7,234 nt of DNA, from the NCBI GenBank assembly GCA_031296355.1, contig JARLFX010000145.1, positions 1 to 7,234 of the forward strand, in the 5' to 3' direction. This document shows, one piece after another, positions 5,321 to 7,234 of this stretch. A program made the translations under genes and the position numbers. A model generated the notes under the pieces. The model saw only the letters and a list, made by a program, of their open reading frames with translations. It made no database searches and had not been told where the DNA came from. This stretch comes from Acidobacteriaceae bacterium. GTDB lineage: Bacteria; Acidobacteriota; Terriglobia; Terriglobales; Acidobacteriaceae. How positions within the stretch are numbered: position 1 is the stretch's first letter; each line of letters begins with the position of its first letter.

Positions 5321-7234
5321 TTAGAACGTTACTTTAGCTCCCAACTGCAACTGCCTGTTGGGATACGCGCCGTTCAGTCTGCCGAACGAAGAACCACTGG
5401 TTGCCGTGGTGCCAACTGAGCTGTAATTGCAGTGGTTAAAAGCATTGAATGCGTCTGCCTGGAATTTGAAGTTGATCCGCTCAGTAATGACAAAACCTTT
5501 GGAGGCGGTCAAATCTACTTGCTGCAATGATGGAAGCTCGACGTTAGCGACTCCAGCACTTCCAAAGGCATTGGCAGGAGCGGCAGTAAAGGCGGCTGGA
5601 TTGATCCACTGAGCCTGGTGATTTGATATCGTGAAACGGTCACCCTTTGCGTAGATGGATGTGCCAGCAACCTGATCAGCGCGGCGCGTTCCCAGTGTTG
5701 CGGCGCTGCCGGTGATGGAGTAATACGGTCCACTCTGGTAACGGTAGACCCCAGTCAGACCCCAGCCGCCGATTCCCTCGCGCAGGAGAAGGCTTTTCCC
5801 TGCGAAGGTGGGCAACGTCCAAGTCGCAGTACTGATCCAGGCGTGCCTCCTGTCAATGCTCAGGGCGCCGTAATTGTAGGAGCGGTTCTGCCACCATTCC
5901 AGGCCTGTGTTATTGCTCGATGAATCACCCAGGGTTTTTCCTAACGTGTACCCACTGGTGAAAGTGATTTGGCCCTGCCGCTTGGTGAGGTAGACCTGCA
6001 ACGCGTTGTAGTTGGAGTTGGAATCTGCGCGGTTCTGAGAGATGCTCGTGAAGCCCAGGTAGGGATTGAAATAGTTGGCGCTGTAGCTGGTATTGCTGGC
6101 TACCTGCGCTGGAGTTGGGGCGTTGATGTTTGGCTGGCGCAGCAGGTGATGAGCCAGGTTGCCAACGTAAGTTGTTTCAAGAAGCATGCTCCATGGCAAT
6201 TCGCGCTGCACCCCGAGGCTGAAATTGTCCACGTAGGCGTTCTTCATCTTTGGATCGATCGCTGTGATACTTCCCTGAAGTGCCGTGTTATTGGGTGAGC
6301 CTCCAGAGATGTTGGATAGATTTGCATTGTCGAACTCGACGTTCTGCAACCAGGGCTGCACGTTGACCTGGCTGAAGGTGATGTTGCCTTCTGGGCGATA
6401 GTAGAATACGCCGAATCCACCTCTGACCGAGGTCTTATCGTCGTAAGAGTACGCAAACCCGACACGCGGACCGATGGCACCATTCATGGTGTAGAAGCCA
6501 CGGGGCGCGCCCAGAGGAATGTACTGGAGGGCTGCCGTATTGATGTTGGGAACACGAGCCGTCTGATCGCTGGGAACACCCTTGGAGGCGCGGACGAGTC
6601 CATTGTACGGATTGCCCGATCCCGGAACGATCTTTCCACTGGTCAGCACAGTGACAGCAGAGGTGGCGCTATAGATAGACGGGTCGAAGTTCGTCATGTT
6701 GTTTCCCTGCGTGTAAAGCGGCCGAATGAGCTGCCAGCGCACGCCGAACTCAAGGCTAAGTTTGTGTGCAATCTTCCATGTATCCTGGACAAAAGCTTCC
6801 GGCTGGTTGAAGCGGAAATGCCCAGTTGGATCGGCACTAGCTTCAGAATATTGAGCGAAATTTCCCAACAGAGCATCTGCGAGTGCGTTGCCAGTGGTCA
6901 GTGTGCTGCTGCTGGTGCTGAAGTTGATTTGCCCGTCGTAGTGAGGCCGTCCATTCTGATCTACGCGGTTACGAATGAAAACTCCACCGAATTTGATCAA
7001 GTGGTTGCCCTTGACGATCGATACGGTATCAGCAAGTTGAATGTCGGTTGTTGGCGAATGCAGGGCAAAATCCGGTCCCTGAAATGAAGCAAAATTCTGA
7101 ATGGTCACATAAGGAATGCCGGTGGGATAGGTGCCGCCGCCGGGAAACAACCTGGTGAATTGGAAGCCGTAGGTGGAGCGCTCCCAGTTCACGCCATAAG
7201 GCGGAACATTCTGTGAAACCCAGCCGAAGTTCAC
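5321..7234 (-). CDS. Oar-like TonB-dependent receptor, C-terminal part (N-terminus outside window)
   Basis: This is the C-terminal 637 residues of a second outer-membrane TonB-dependent receptor, ending at TAA 5323-5321. The frame is open to the right edge, so the GTG at 7234 is an internal valine and not a start. Only barrel is visible. Marks include ADTVSIVKGNHLIKFGGVF, EAFVQDTWKIAHKLSLEFGV, IGPRVGFAYSYDDKTSVRGG, NFSLGVQRELPWSMLLETTY, SIDRRHAWISTATWTLP and the closing FNAFNH...FGRLNGAYPNRQLQLGAKVTF. The terminal Phe is the usual beta-signal for BAM-dependent insertion. Alignment with the left receptor suggests about 455 residues are missing, including the signal peptide, regulatory-like domain and plug. 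It is a paralogue of the left receptor, in the same direction but not close in sequence. Its codons are less biased. Substrate is unknown. It ends just before a hairpin that probably terminates it. Confidence 0.93.
   Translation of the reverse strand: MNFGWVSQNVPPYGVNWERSTYGFQFTRLFPGGGTYPTGIPYVTIQNFASFQGPDFALHSPTTDIQLADTVSIVKGNHLIKFGGVFIRNRVDQNGRPHYDGQINFSTSSSTLTTGNALADALLGNFAQYSEASADPTGHFRFNQPEAFVQDTWKIAHKLSLEFGVRWQLIRPLYTQGNNMTNFDPSIYSATSAVTVLTSGKIVPGSGNPYNGLVRASKGVPSDQTARVPNINTAALQYIPLGAPRGFYTMNGAIGPRVGFAYSYDDKTSVRGGFGVFYYRPEGNITFSQVNVQPWLQNVEFDNANLSNISGGSPNNTALQGSITAIDPKMKNAYVDNFSLGVQRELPWSMLLETTYVGNLAHHLLRQPNINAPTPAQVASNTSYSANYFNPYLGFTSISQNRADSNSNYNALQVYLTKRQGQITFTSGYTLGKTLGDSSSNNTGLEWWQNRSYNYGALSIDRRHAWISTATWTLPTFAGKSLLLREGIGGWGLTGVYRYQSGPYYSITGSAATLGTRRADQVAGTSIYAKGDRFTISNHQAQWINPAAFTAAPANAFGSAGVANVELPSLQQVDLTASKGFVITERINFKFQADAFNAFNHCNYSSVGTTATSGSSFGRLNGAYPNRQLQLGAKVTF

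Noticed and set aside
7232..7234. GTG at the right edge as the start of the right receptor
   Set aside because: The visible protein starts inside barrel sequence with no signal peptide or plug, so the gene continues beyond the window.

Overview
The window most resembles a chromosome segment from an Acidobacteriota bacterium of the Terriglobia type (Granulicella, Edaphobacter and Terriglobus relatives). This rests on two things that co-occur in that group. One is very large Oar-like TonB-dependent receptors with an N-terminal carboxypeptidase-regulatory-like domain. The other is a membrane-anchored winged-helix protein with a C-terminal sensor-like domain that occurs there as many paralogues. 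The taxon is inferred from protein style only.

Layout. From 1 to 2234, minus strand, lies the N-terminal 744 residues of an Oar-like TonB-dependent receptor; its C-terminus is off the left edge. From 2235 to 3035 is a divergent spacer with a helically phased GTGG repeat cluster and a 16-bp palindrome. From 3036 to 4286, plus strand, is a complete 416-residue ToxR/CadC-like one-component regulator. From 4287 to 5320 is a spacer of decayed sequence. It holds a remnant of a second regulator of the same family (about 4388-4705), a stretch with nothing recognisable, and an IS1182-family transposase relic on the minus strand (4916-5221) with a nonsense codon. A perfect 14-bp-arm hairpin (5223-5254) follows, probably the terminator of the next gene. 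From 5321 to 7234, minus strand, is the C-terminal 637 residues of a second Oar-like receptor whose N-terminus is off the right edge.

The two receptors face the same way. Their visible parts overlap in the first half of the barrel, so each full protein is probably about 1,090 residues. The regulator is transcribed divergently from the left receptor, so that receptor is its most natural target. OmpR/PhoB-type winged helices often bind head-to-tail repeats spaced by about one helical turn, and such a repeat cluster lies in the shared spacer. I therefore propose, as inference only, that the regulator senses something in the periplasm and controls the left receptor. The substrate of either receptor cannot be read from the sequence. 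I do not see a clearly new system. The best leads are the uncharacterised sensor domain, the phased repeats, and the decayed regulator copy next to the intact one.
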